A DNA stretch of 64,000 nucleotides from Cloeon dipterum (taxonomy: Eukaryota > Arthropoda > Insecta > Ephemeroptera > Baetidae): assembly GCF_949628265.1 (NCBI RefSeq), contig NC_088786.1:18042001-18106000 (forward strand), read 5' to 3'. Shown here in pieces: positions 46,101 to 56,445 of this stretch; within the stretch, counting starts at the first letter, position 1, and the number at the start of each line of letters is the position of its first letter. The notes below the pieces were generated by a model that worked only from the letters and a program-made list of their open reading frames with translations, was not told the DNA's origin and searched no databases. The translations under genes were made by a program, and so were the position numbers.

Positions 46101-48348
46101 GTATTAATACGGAAAAATCAACAACTCGTTTTACACAGAGGCAATTGAACTTGATTTAAACTAAAGAATTATGACATCCTCGTGTGTAATAGTGTGTAGT
46201 GCATTTAGCGACAAAAGAAAAAATTTAATATGCCAATATGAAACAAATTCTCTAGACTAATCAATAATTTTTTCAAGGACCCGTTAGTCGGAAAATACCA
46301 CATATCTCTGTGGCAGCGCCTTTCCCAGGCTCCTCGACATAGGGTTAGAATTTTATTTTTGCATCAGTTGTGGAGCGATTTTTAAATTTGTGTTTCATTG
46401 TGAGAATTAGTACCTGATAAAGGCGCTTCCACAACGATATTGCATCTAACAATTTAATTAATCATCTTAAAAATTATCTTACTGATCTAGTTTCTTTTAA
46501 AAAGACATCCTTTACGGGTGTGGAATTTTAATTTCAATATCATTATTTATAAACATAAAACATCTCATTCAAAACAACGACACAGCCGAACAGTATAGAT
46601 TTAATTAAAATTTTAGAAGACAAAATTTCTTCTGTTCAGAATAACCGATATAATTTTAATATGGAGTTACATTAAAAAATTCCAATTTTAGTAATTTAGG
46701 TGCGGGAGAACAAAAGAAGTGCTAGAAAGGCGGCAACAAAATAACACAAAAACGATTCTCTGCGTGAATAGAGAGCGTGCTGCTGGCTGACATTTATATT
46801 CAAGCTTACATGTATACTGGCGTTTTATCCCGTTAGCCGGCACAACATCTCACAATTTCCCGTGGCCTGCTGACTTTATTGGCACAAAAGCGACGCGTGC
46901 ATAAAGTGTGCAAGATCCGAATTGAGTATTGCGCAAGACAACAGTTACAAAATCAGTTCAACAACACAGACGAGTGACCACGACAAACTTTGAATGCCCG
47001 CAACCTGATTTCGGGTCGATGTTTTTTACACCATTTGATCTATGCGCCTTTATTCTTATGACTCTTATTTGAAATTGGATATATCTATATCCATGGTGAG
47101 GGGAAAAGATTTGCACACAAAGAAATATCAAACAACGACGCCCTTGAGCAAGTTCTCTTTACTTGACGTGTGCAAAAATGAAAACAAACAATACGCTGTC
47201 CTGGTTAGCACGACTTTGTTTGATAAAACCTGGTTATGAAATGCCACGCGTTGAAATACTTGAAATTCGTAAAGCAGCCTAGACGAGGGCCAGAAAAAAA
47301 TCGTTCCATGGGCTTTCAATGATTTTGGGAATACACACATATTATAATTATTTATTTAATTGCTTCCTTGCTTCAAAGTTAGAAATTCTTGTTTGTTACC
47401 AATTGTAAGTAAGATTACGTGTGTTGAAGATAATATTATTTAGAATTCAAAACCCTTTATAAAAAACAATTTTTGTTTTTCTTTAATTTTGAAAGTACAT
47501 ATATTATATTATTATTGAACAAAATATTAATGAATAAAAATATTTTATTGAAATTTTAGAGTGGTTGAGTTCAAATTAGAACCAAAAATCAGATTTAGCC
47601 AAATCCATATACAAATTAAACGGATCTTCCATGACTATTTCGCTTTAATTCGATTTCTGTCATCGTGATCTATCCAACGGAATACGAATAATTATGAGGT
47701 AAGCGTCCTTCCTGGTGAAATAAATCATGATTTTAAGAAGGAGGCAGAGCTTGCAAATTATTTAGCATAAAAACCTTAAAATTTTAAACGGCGACCTGAC
47801 TAAGAGTTAATTTTTGCTTTTCCCAATTTTCAGATCATACATAATGTATATTTAAGGTATGTACATGTATAGGTAAAACTTTTTTCAGAATTATTAGCAG
47901 CTGACGGTTAAAGGGCACAAAATTTTGCATTTTTTTTTATACCTGAGAAAAGTTGAATCCATCCGCAAATCATGAAGACCGAAGTGGTGCCGCAGAAGAA
48001 GAACAAAAGCAAGGCCAGCACGCAGACGAGTGAGAGCAGGGTGCCTAAGCCCACGAGGATGGCAGCTGACCTGAGGGCGACCCCGGGGATGGTGGTCACG
48101 TCCTCAAGCTTGCCAATGCAGGTTTCGATGCCGGACTGGGCGTCGATGGCATTGCAGATGGTCCATACGCCGATGCGACCTGAGGACGAGGTGGTGCCCA
48201 GCCACTCAGGGGTCGCGAACGCCACCAGGCAGATGACGGCATAGCAAAGGGTGAATACGCCCCAGAGCACGGCCACGGCCTTCGAGTTGCGCGCGTAGCT
48301 GGTCGCGTACATCTGCGTCGAGTCGACGTACTCCACCTTGGAGCCCAT
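43124..48348 (-). CDS. Tmhs: LHFPL/Tmhs tetraspan membrane protein
   Basis: Exons are 48348-47943, 44091-43852 and 43326-43124 (stop), all GT-AG with matching phases (1, then 1), giving 282 residues. Hydrophobic segments are around residues 24-46, 92-114, 121-146 and 176-198, in the four-pass LHFPL pattern. The family motif TPEWL follows the first segment, and a second extracellular loop has GWDTSEVRLTCG with paired Cys and LGDCSVRWA. The LGHCTVRWA form I recall from vertebrate LHFPL3/4 is close. Vertebrate members are auxiliary subunits: LHFPL5 of the hair-cell mechanotransduction channel, LHFPL4 of GABA-A receptors. The ATG at 48348 gives MGSKVEYVDSTQMYATSYAR. An upstream in-frame extension has no ATG. 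It is divergent from ataxin-10. The C-terminal 66 residues are hydrophilic and less conserved. The subfamily is less certain than the family. Confidence 0.93.
44092..47942 (-). other. First intron of the Tmhs gene
   Basis: 3.85 kb of mostly AT-rich sequence. A more GC-rich patch at 45.3-45.75 kb and a patch at 44.6-44.85 kb, open on both strands, have no recognisable product. A copy of a short dispersed repeat lies at about 47660-47745. Confidence 0.7.
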
Positions 48349-48813
48349 CCTGGCTGCCCGCGGAGACACTAAACGAAGAGCGAATTAGGTCCTTCGGCCC
48401 ACTGCAGACACAACATTGAATTAAGATGCCCGAATCGCGTTTTCCTCTCACAATGGCCACCTGGGTGCCTCCCCTACCTTCCCCGCGAGGTGTCGGTACC
48501 ACCTCTCCCCTCCGCGAGTTTCTCCTGTGTGCCTGTGTGTATGGAGCGTGCGACTGCTGCCGCGGCCGCGCATTGAAAAGTTTTAACTCCTGCCAGTCCT
48601 GCCGCTGCCAAACAAGCGCGCTGATTGGCTGCCGCGCCTCCAACAGCGACGCCCGGCCAATCAGCTGCGGCCGTTTGTTTACATTTACATTACGGCTCGC
48701 AGCTCGCATTCCTCCACAGTCACACGGCTGCACGGCACTACTTTCTATTTTGCGGTCTGGTGGGTGCCTCTAGTTCACTTCCTGCTGGATTCGCGAACCG
48801 TGCCGTCCGAGAC
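48349..48813. promoter_or_regulatory. Divergent promoter of Tmhs and ataxin-10
   Basis: The two start codons are 465 bases apart, head to head, in a GC-rich interval. Two CCAAT boxes face each other: ATTGG within GATTGGCTG at 48623-48631 and CCAAT within GGCCAATCAG at 48655-48664, about 30 bases apart. Paired NF-Y sites of this kind are common in bidirectional housekeeping promoters. No TATA box is seen. Confidence 0.6.
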
Positions 48814-51730
48814 ATGGAGTCGTCCGAGAGCTGCACGGACATTAGCAATCTGGAGACCATGCTGGCCAAGAGCTTGACTTTGGAGGACACTCCAAATCCG
48901 ACCACGGCCGAGGACATTCTCACCACCATCACCAACTACTTTCGAGAGCTTAGGGCCGTGTGCGCGAAAGGGAAAGTGTTCCAGGATGCGGTGGCCGAGT
49001 CGAACATCATTAAGCACTCGACCGAAATCATCCAGAAACTGCTAAACGACCCCAGGTGCCTGCAGTACGAGCGAGTGCTCGTCTGCATCCGGGTCGGAGT
49101 GCAGTTCTTTGGAAACTTCGTCGTGGACAATGACCACACAAGGAGCCTCATGTGGAACAGTAACAAGTCCCTCTTAAGGTGCGTGAACTGTCCACCATGC
49201 AGACCTATCATACATACGTATTCAATTTCACTTTACTTCCAGGGAGCTTCTGAACCTGAGCGACGTGCGGGCCGCTAATTTCACAGCCATGGTCGTCTAC
49301 AACATTTTCAAAGGGAACACCGCTATTCCTTACACGGAGGTTACTCACATTTTCCCAATGATTTTGAGTCTGGCAGCTAAGGAGTCGGAATTTGCGTAAG
49401 TTTATCCAGGGGGATCATAGTGAGAAAGAGGCGACCTGTTGTGAAATATTTACCAAAGATTGCGAAACTTTCACTTGATTTTCTGAAGTTGAAGTCATTG
49501 ACCAATTCGAAAGCTTTGTCAATTTTAGAGGGATTTCTTTTTGTTCATTATGTATATATATGATTTTTGGTTTCAAGGCTGTGTTGGTGAGATTAAAGTT
49601 TACGTAAAAATGTCTAATTACAAATATTAATTTCTGCAGCAAGTAACTCAAAATATAGTTGGAATTTAAGGGCCTTTTTGTTGAAATGAGTAAATAAAAA
49701 CATTTATGCTTAACATGCTCATTGACAATATTTACTCACCAAATAAATGTGATTGAAAATAAAATAGATAATTCCTCGATAAACTAGAACAAAAGTACCG
49801 ACATAGTGAAATAGTTTTCTAGAAACATTTTCTATTTTGAGAAAACTAGTTAGTGACTAACCTTTGTTTTGGTTTTAATCTTCTCTTTTTAATAAGATCA
49901 ACAAAATTAAAAAATACATGATGAAACTACAAGAAAATCATTACTTATTGAAACCTATTTTTTGTGATAATGCGTCTTTGAAAACTTATTGTACAGAGAT
50001 GACAATAATTTATACTCTACCTCATTTTACTCTTTCTAGAACCAACTGATTTAAAAAAGTAGCATTTCGATGGTTTAAACTGATTGCATTTTTTTGTAAA
50101 AAAAAATTTTTTAATAAAGTATTTCCTTTTCCGCGTTATTATAATATAATGTCTTGTGTAACAAGCGATTTTGATGGTTATTGTTATACATATATAACGG
50201 TTAAAAGTGTAGCTCTTCAGTCTTAAAATTGCGCGATTCTTGCTCATTTTGCATTCAAAATTATATCAATCCCGCTGGCAAAAATAATATGTTTACTATC
50301 TGAAATTTCCTACCCCACTTTTTAGTTAGTCAGCCTCGTGTTTTGTGGGGTTAAGATTATTTCAGGTGCCTGAAAACGTTGATTAATAAAAACTGTTCAC
50401 ATCATTTAGCAAGTTAATTCTGAATTTTCACGTATTCCTCATTTTTGCAGTCTCTTCTGCGTGGAGCACCTGATCAGCTGGCCAGGGTTCGTGTCGCAGG
50501 TGTACCCAGTACTGGGGGTGGGTGAGCGGCTCTTCCTTCTGGAGGTGTGCCGTGAGTTGACCGGCAAGGGAGCCCACCTGCCCGCTGACACGGCGATGCT
50601 GATTGCGAGCGAGTTCAAGAAGAAGGCGGACATCATCTTTGTGGCGCACAACGGCCTGCCGACGCCCGACCCATCAGAGTCAGCTGCTCTGCTCGAAGCT
50701 GTGGCCACCGCCTCCGGGATCGTCGGCTCGGATGGCGCAGCCAAGCTGCAGCAGGATGGCGCGCTGCTCACCAGCGCCGTCTTCCTGCTGCGCGGCATCC
50801 ACGCGTGCATGTCTGTCGAGGACAAGCTGAGCGCGTTTGACGCGCGCGGAGAAAAGGTGCAAGAACTGCGCCAGAGCCCCATGTACGGTTTCAAGGCGCA
50901 ACTCGTCCGCCTCATCGGCAACCTCTGCTACAGGAACAAAATCAACCAGGACAAAGTATAGAGCGTGCTTTGGTCTTATGATTTGGTTTTTAAAATATTT
51001 TTTACATTTGCAGGTCAGAGACATGGAGGGAGTGCCGCTTTTGCTGAACTGCAGCCGCCTTGACGCTTGCAATCCTTGTATCCTTTTGATCAAACTTACT
51101 AGGAATTATTTACTGAAATTATTTAAACCAAATAGTCTCCAACAAGTTGAGAGATATCACGAGGGTAAAATTTTTTATGCGATGGCGTTTGCAAGTTCTA
51201 GAGAATCTTTATGGGATTGAACATGAGAAATCATTCAACGTAGAATTGTGAACCCAGTTTTCATTCAATCGTGATGCTAGGTAGACTCTCCGTAACAAGA
51301 TGAAACAATCAGAGGTTAATTTTTGTAAACATTTTTAGCAATCACTGAAAACCTCAAACGGAAAATTTATTTTGTTGTCTCTGCAAATTTTTTTTCAATT
51401 TACTTCCTGTTTGAACTGTTAAATAATATGACTGCAATGTGCAACTCAGTATTCATCATGTTTAAGCTGCTTAACTTCGTTCCGCGCTATAATTTTATTT
51501 CTTTCTTTATTCCCTCATCATGGATAGTTTCCTTCATTCTTCACCTCTCAGTCATTACCCAGTGGGTTGTTCTAGCAATCCGCAACATCTGCGAGGGCAA
51601 CGCAGAAAACCAAGCCTTAATCGCCTCTCTCGCCCAGGAAGGAGACCAGATTCTTCAGGGAGGGGCCGTCCGATTGAACCCTGATGCCAACGGTGCCATG
51701 CGAGTCAGCTTTGTTGAGTCATCCGATTAG
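48814..51730 (+). CDS. Atx10: Ataxin-10
   Basis: Exons are 48814-49178, 49243-49395, 50451-50955, 51014-51077 and 51552-51730 (TAG), with phases closing at each GT-AG junction. The product is 421 residues (human ATXN10 is 475). The C-terminal ataxin-10 domain is clear: VRDMEGVPLLLNCSRLDACN, then PFITQWVVLAIRNICEGNAE, then NQALIASL, matching the vertebrate pattern NPF..EW.I.AIRN. The rest is helical and armadillo-like, including YRNKINQDKVRDMEG spanning the 50955/51014 junction. Ataxin-10 is a cytoplasmic protein linked to neuron survival, cytokinesis and ciliary function. The start at 48814 (MESSESCTDISNLETML) was chosen for similarity. The frame is open upstream to 48625, but that part lies in the promoter and is Ala/Pro/His-rich. 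Confidence 0.93.
49396..50450 (+). other. Ataxin-10 intron 2
   Basis: 1,055 bases of AT-rich sequence with no coding signal. Flanked by GC|GTAAGT and TTTTTGCAG. Confidence 0.85.
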
Positions 51731-52027
51731 CCTTTGGTTCGATAAAATCTTATTTTAATATGTGGTAGTATGTGAGCCCGGTAGAATATCTGGCAACCCT
51801 AAATGTGACACAATGGAGAATCAAAAAGCACTCAGCCCTTAAAAAGCAGTTCCTTCCCTGTTCAGGGTTCAAACAAAGAACCTGAGCCTTCTAGCACGTC
51901 CAAAAGCGGGGCGTGACAGTTTCCCCCAAAATATTTAATCAAGTCACAAAGCTGTAACAACCTGCTGCTGTACCATGCTTTAAACTTGAAGCAACCATGT
52001 GTTCCTTTTGTTACCATGAAATTGTAA

Positions 52028-52033
52028 AATAAA
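52028..52033 (+). terminator. Ataxin-10 poly(A) signal
   Basis: AATAAA, 298 bases after the ataxin-10 stop. It is within 40 bases of the Bap55 poly(A) signals on the other strand, so the two 3' ends probably touch or overlap. Confidence 0.75.
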
Positions 52034-52058
52034 CACTACTTGATTCTCGACAGTTCAT

Positions 52059-52068
52059 TTTATTTATT
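52059..52068 (-). terminator. Bap55 poly(A) signals
   Basis: Overlapping AATAAATAAA on the minus strand, about 60 bases after the Bap55 stop at 52126. Confidence 0.75.
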
Positions 52069-52125
52069 GAAACTTAAAATTAAAAAATCTACCAGGTATG
52101 ATACACAATGCAAAACGTAAGAGAG

Positions 52126-54600
52126 TCAGGGGCATTTGCGGTCGATCTGCTGCTTGCCGCCTTCATCATATTCCTGGCTTGATAGCCACATTTGCTGGAA
52201 AGAGCCAATGCTGGCCAAAATCGAGCCGCCGATCCACGCACCAAAGCGCCGCTCTGGACTGCCGTTCGCGCTTATCATCTTCAGACGCATGCTGTTTGGA
52301 ATTTTCATCGACAGGTCGCGGTTCAGCCGCTCGGGGAAGCCCTGATAACACAGAATATGGTGGTTTTAACTTCTTTTACTGATAAATTTTGGGAACTTTT
52401 GCTTGTAATTGCGAGATAATTACAAATAAAACATGCCTTTTAGTATTGCGTTAAAAATAGAAGCCTATAACAACATAGGATCATATTTTAAATGAAATAA
52501 TTATGTACATATTTCTAAGATCAAACAACCTTAATAAAAAAAGATTGGAAAATTTTGAAACCCAAAATTTTATAAAAATCTAATTTTTCTTTAGGATTAT
52601 TCCACGAGATTTGACCCTTTGGAAGCCATCAGGATACTCAGGAATGAAATTTTGGGCACATAAGGCGTCCTGAAGGCTTTGTAAAGGGCCAAATTGCAAA
52701 TTCTGAAAGCTCTCAACCATTCCAATGGTGTACACAGATCTAGCAAATCAAACTAATACAGAGCTTGTAAGGCCTCGGTAAAGAGTGACCAGTGACCACA
52801 CATGTGAATTTAATAATTTCAATCGAGGGTCACCCTGACGCCTAGATTCGATTTCCTGTTATGATAATCTTAAATCTTTGGAAAAATTAAAACGCAGATT
52901 GTTAAAACTAAGTGCCACTTCAGTATCTGTCCTATGTCTTTATGGAATTGTATTCTTTTGTACCTGGTGGAGCGAGTTGCCGCCAGTGATGACTACACTG
53001 CCATACAAACTGGGCCTCACGTCAACGTCGCACATTCCCACGCTGGTTGTCACTATGTGACTGACACCAAGCATTGTATTACCACGAACCTAGGGATTTG
53101 AAAGAATTTAAATTAAAGTATACTTTGTATTTAAAAAATATCACCATGCTAGGGTCAAAGAGAGCCTCTGGGATGCGGAATCGTTCAGCACCAAAGTCCT
53201 GGTTATATCCAGTGGGGAATTCGTAGTGCACTGTTGGAATGTTTGCAACGATTTTATCGTCGAACGGCGTTTCCAAGACTTGTAACGCAGTTGCCTGAGG
53301 ACGAAAATGCATGAAATAATCATCCAACAAGAAGTGCAAATATATTTTACCTGATAATCTTGCACCACCTTCCTGACCATATAATTGTGCCAACTCCTTG
53401 TCACCTCTGGCAAGTTTCTGCGCTTGGTCCAACGCGGCTTTTCGCGCTCCTTCACGGCCTCCTTGCCCGAAACCATGTACGACGGCGAGAGATCAACGTC
53501 ATTTTCCTGCAAAAATTACAATGCATCAGTAAAATGCTCAGGAAAAAGTCAGGGCTGTAGCGATAAAATTTTATAGACAGAAATTTAATAAGGAATTTAA
53601 CAGAAGAAGACCAGATCATTATATATATGTATGCAAATAAAATAATTAAATGTCCTAATTTATTAGGTAGAATAAAATCTTTAAGCGAATTTAGCGTCTT
53701 CATTTTGCTTAGAAAATGTAAATAAATCTCTTCAATGGGAGAAATTACAGGGTTTGCGCATTTATTCAAACGCAATCTTCCTTGCTGAAAAAACTGTTGA
53801 ACTGCATATTTAGCCAAATTTAAATAATGCGTGTAATAAATTAAACTTTAGTGACAGGGCCAATTTAAATTTCCGGACTAGAATGAACTTTGGACTTTGG
53901 ACAATAATTTGGCTGCTTGAAAATCCACGCTTCACACCTCTAAATATTTGGTGCACTGCATGCTGATATAGTCGCCTCCGAGGGGCGACTTGACGATGGC
54001 CTGTCCGAGCACATATCCGTCAAGGACGGGCACGGCCGTGGTGTGCGTAGCGCCGCTGTCGACGACGAGGCCGGTGGAGCGGCCGTTGGCGAAGGCGGCC
54101 AGCACAGCGTTCTTGACGAGGAAGAAGGCCGGCACGCTGTACTTCTCAAACATCAGCTCGGTCAGCTTCTCGCGCTTGAGGCGCACGTTCCACGGCGCCT
54201 CCGACATGAGCACTGGATGGAATTCGGACTCGGACTGTATGATCTTCTTGTAGGAGTAGTCAAGCACCTTCTCGAAAACGTCCCAGTCGTCGATCATGCA
54301 CTCCTTCATGTAGCTGGCCACCTCGACGCCCTGCCGAGGCACGCACAGGCTGGTCGTGTCGATGTAGTACTTCTTGTTCGACTGGTTGATGCTGGACGGG
54401 TCGGGCTTCTTCTCGTCCACCTCCATGGCCTCGCCCTCGAGCACGGCCATGCCGTTGGCGTCCTCGCCGATGCCGACCACGGCCGGGATCTCAGCCTTCG
54501 GCGTGTCCTCCTGCGCGTAGCCCACACGCAGCGAGTAGTGCCCGCCGTCGAAAACCAGCGCGCCGATCTCGTCGCCGCCGTACAGCATGCCCGCACTCAT
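52126..54600 (-). CDS. Bap55: BAP55 / ACTL6A actin-related protein of chromatin remodellers
   Basis: Exons are 54600-53938, 53506-53351, 53294-53145, 53089-52964 and 52341-52126 (TGA). All are phase 0, giving 436 residues (human ACTL6A has 429). It is a nuclear actin-related protein, a core subunit of Brahma/BAF (SWI/SNF) and of the INO80 and Tip60 complexes. The actin fold is visible: [20 protein letters not shown] at the N-terminus, [20 protein letters not shown] (second phosphate loop), [27 protein letters not shown], and the C-terminal [20 protein letters not shown] then [12 protein letters not shown]. The acidic [20 protein letters not shown] insertion near residue 75 is typical of the ACTL6 group and separates it from conventional actin. 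It is head-to-head with the PANTS homologue and tail-to-tail with ataxin-10. Confidence 0.97.
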
Positions 54601-54929
54601 CTCTCGGCTGTCCCGGATTGATCGATTAGGAAGTAAAAAGAGCGGCCGGCGAATCCTCGGCGGGTCCGGAGGCAGACAAACACAAAGTACACAAACAACT
54701 CGATCGAAAACAAAACTGGTTTGAAGAGCCTCCGTTGGTGGCGCTCGCGTTCCTTTAAATGTGAGGCATCTAGCAGAGAAACAAGAAAGCTAAAAAGTAG
54801 GCGTGTGACGGGGGCGGAGACCGAGGCGACCGAAACCCAGAAAATCTGAGACCTGAATTTGCCGGGTTAATTTTTGTCCATTTTTTGTAATTTTTTGATA
54901 TTCCACAATACACATAATGGAGGTGAAAA
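54601..54929. promoter_or_regulatory. Divergent promoter of Bap55 and the PANTS homologue
   Basis: The interval between the two start codons is 329 bases. It is GC-rich near Bap55 and AT-rich near the plus-strand gene. No TATA box is evident. An upstream ATG at 54917 lies in a different frame from the chosen PANTS start. Confidence 0.5.
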
Positions 54930-55488
54930 ATGAAGAAAGATCGGACAAATCTGAAATCCACGATAAAGCATTTGAATGGCTGGCAAGTAAAATTTTAAAT
55001 ATTACAAAGAAAGCGTTTAAACACTGATTTCCAGGTCCGTCCTTGTGACCAATACAAAGATGAATTAAGCGAGTGCACGAGTATGAAAGGACGGTTCCAT
55101 CAGTACTTCATTTATGGACAGCCTCAAGACTGCAGTCAGTGGAAAGTAGATTATGAAAACTGCGGTAAAGCCGAAACAAATGCCAAAGCAATGGTAAAAT
55201 ATTTTTTAGCCTGACTTTATTTTTGTTTTTAAACAAAGCTATGTCGCTATGTCCCAGAACGAATTGGTAACAAGCGAGAGGAAGAGGTACGCGCAGCGAA
55301 TGCTGCCACACTTAAAAAACGACACATGGGAGAACAGGAAGAGTCCTCCGGAAGACTGGAGTAAGCCTTTGCCTGAATTCCTGCAGAAGGCCTATGAAGG
55401 CTCTTATTTGGATCTTAAAAACAAGGAGCTCAAGCAAGACCCTGTGAAGTCAGTTTATGAGGAAAGAACGTTGTGTGCGATAATGTAG
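54930..55488 (+). CDS. C22orf39/PANTS homologue (UPF0545), twin-Cys small protein
   Basis: Exons are 54930-54986, 55035-55193 and 55258-55488, giving 148 residues. The start at 54930 (MKKDRTNLKSTIKHLNGWQ) was chosen because it alone gives phase 0 at the first donor and places GWQ before VRPCDQYKDELSEC, as in the human GWQPPRPCEAYRAEWKLC. The ATG 13 bases upstream is in another frame. The core has the spaced cysteines C-x9-C and C-x9-C (RPCDQYKDELSEC; DCSQWKVDYENC) and RFHQYFIYG. The third exon starts NELVTSERKRYAQRML, and SERxR is shared with the human protein. The next conserved block is PPEDWSKPLPE. Human C22orf39 (PANTS) lies in the 22q11.2 deletion region and was reported to act with reticulons at synapses. 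Introns are very short (48 and 64 bases). Confidence 0.88.
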
Positions 55489-56445
55489 TGATTTATCTGA
55501 TAGTGATTTTGATGTTTGTTAAATTATTAAATCCTTAATAGCCTTAGTTTCAAATAGATTTATTATATTTGATTCCTCCGCTCCTTAAATATTATGGATA
55601 TATACAGCGAGGCAATATACACAATTTTTAGCTTTGAAATCTAGCCCATTAAATTAATTGTTTGCAGAATTGAGCAACAATTCTTTTGTAAAAGGTGCAG
55701 ATTAAATCAGGACTGAATGTTAATCAATTTCTCAATTTGCATAAATTCTCTATAAAATAAAGTTAATCAATGATTCTTTCGCATGATTTCAATATCTCTC
55801 TTCATAATCTATCCAACGGTTTGCAAATATTAGGAAAATTCCCCATCTGGCGAATAAATCATGATCATAATTCTTAAAAATGACGGCGCAGGAGCAGGAT
55901 TAGTCGAAAGAAAACTCACATTTTTGTTTTACAAATGTATTCATAATTTAAAGAAGTATATTCGCTTATCACATTCAAAAGAAACCGCGAATTCCAGAAT
56001 TTATAATGTTTGATTACACTTGAAAATCGAGTTTACACTGCGTTAAAAAATCCACTGTGTTCATAAATAATCAATATTCATCATTATACGAGTAAGAGTA
56101 ATAAAACTAAAGGAGAGTAGGAAGGAGGAAGCAAGTGAGAGCATATAGGAGTGGAGAGACACAAGGCACCTTAAGACAGGCTGTAATTTCGTCGACTATT
56201 TGCTCATAACTTATCACAATGTAACGCTAAACTCCCGAGATAAAAAAGGACTCCATAGGGGTGGGGTGGGGGGTAAAAAGAACTCGGTATAATAGTAGAG
56301 ATAATAATTTTTCTTTTGTGCTGACCAAGGAGGATAATTCAACGAAAGCACCTTAAATTACTAAATAAGATAATCGCAATGACCGTAAAATAAAATCAGA
56401 TGCACTAAATGCAGCAAGTCTCTGTCTCTGTAAAATCGAATCAAC
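55489..56445. other. Convergent interval between the PANTS homologue and the PAM2-motif gene
   Basis: An ATTAAA at about 55527 may end the plus-strand gene. An AATAAA on the minus strand at 55559-55564 may serve the downstream gene. A copy of the short dispersed repeat lies at 55795-55890. The rest is AT-rich 3'UTR-like sequence with GA-rich stretches near 56110-56160. Confidence 0.5.

Noticed and set aside
48625..48813. Upstream in-frame ATG for ataxin-10 at 48625
   Set aside because: The added 63 residues are Ala/Pro/His-rich and translate promoter sequence including the CCAAT box. The start at 48814 fits family length and sequence.
54917..54986. ATG at 54917 as the start of the PANTS homologue
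   Set aside because: Its frame reaches the GCAA|GT donor in phase 1, and joining to the next exon gives an immediate stop. The ATG at 54930 joins in phase 0 and gives the conserved GWQ-RPC context.
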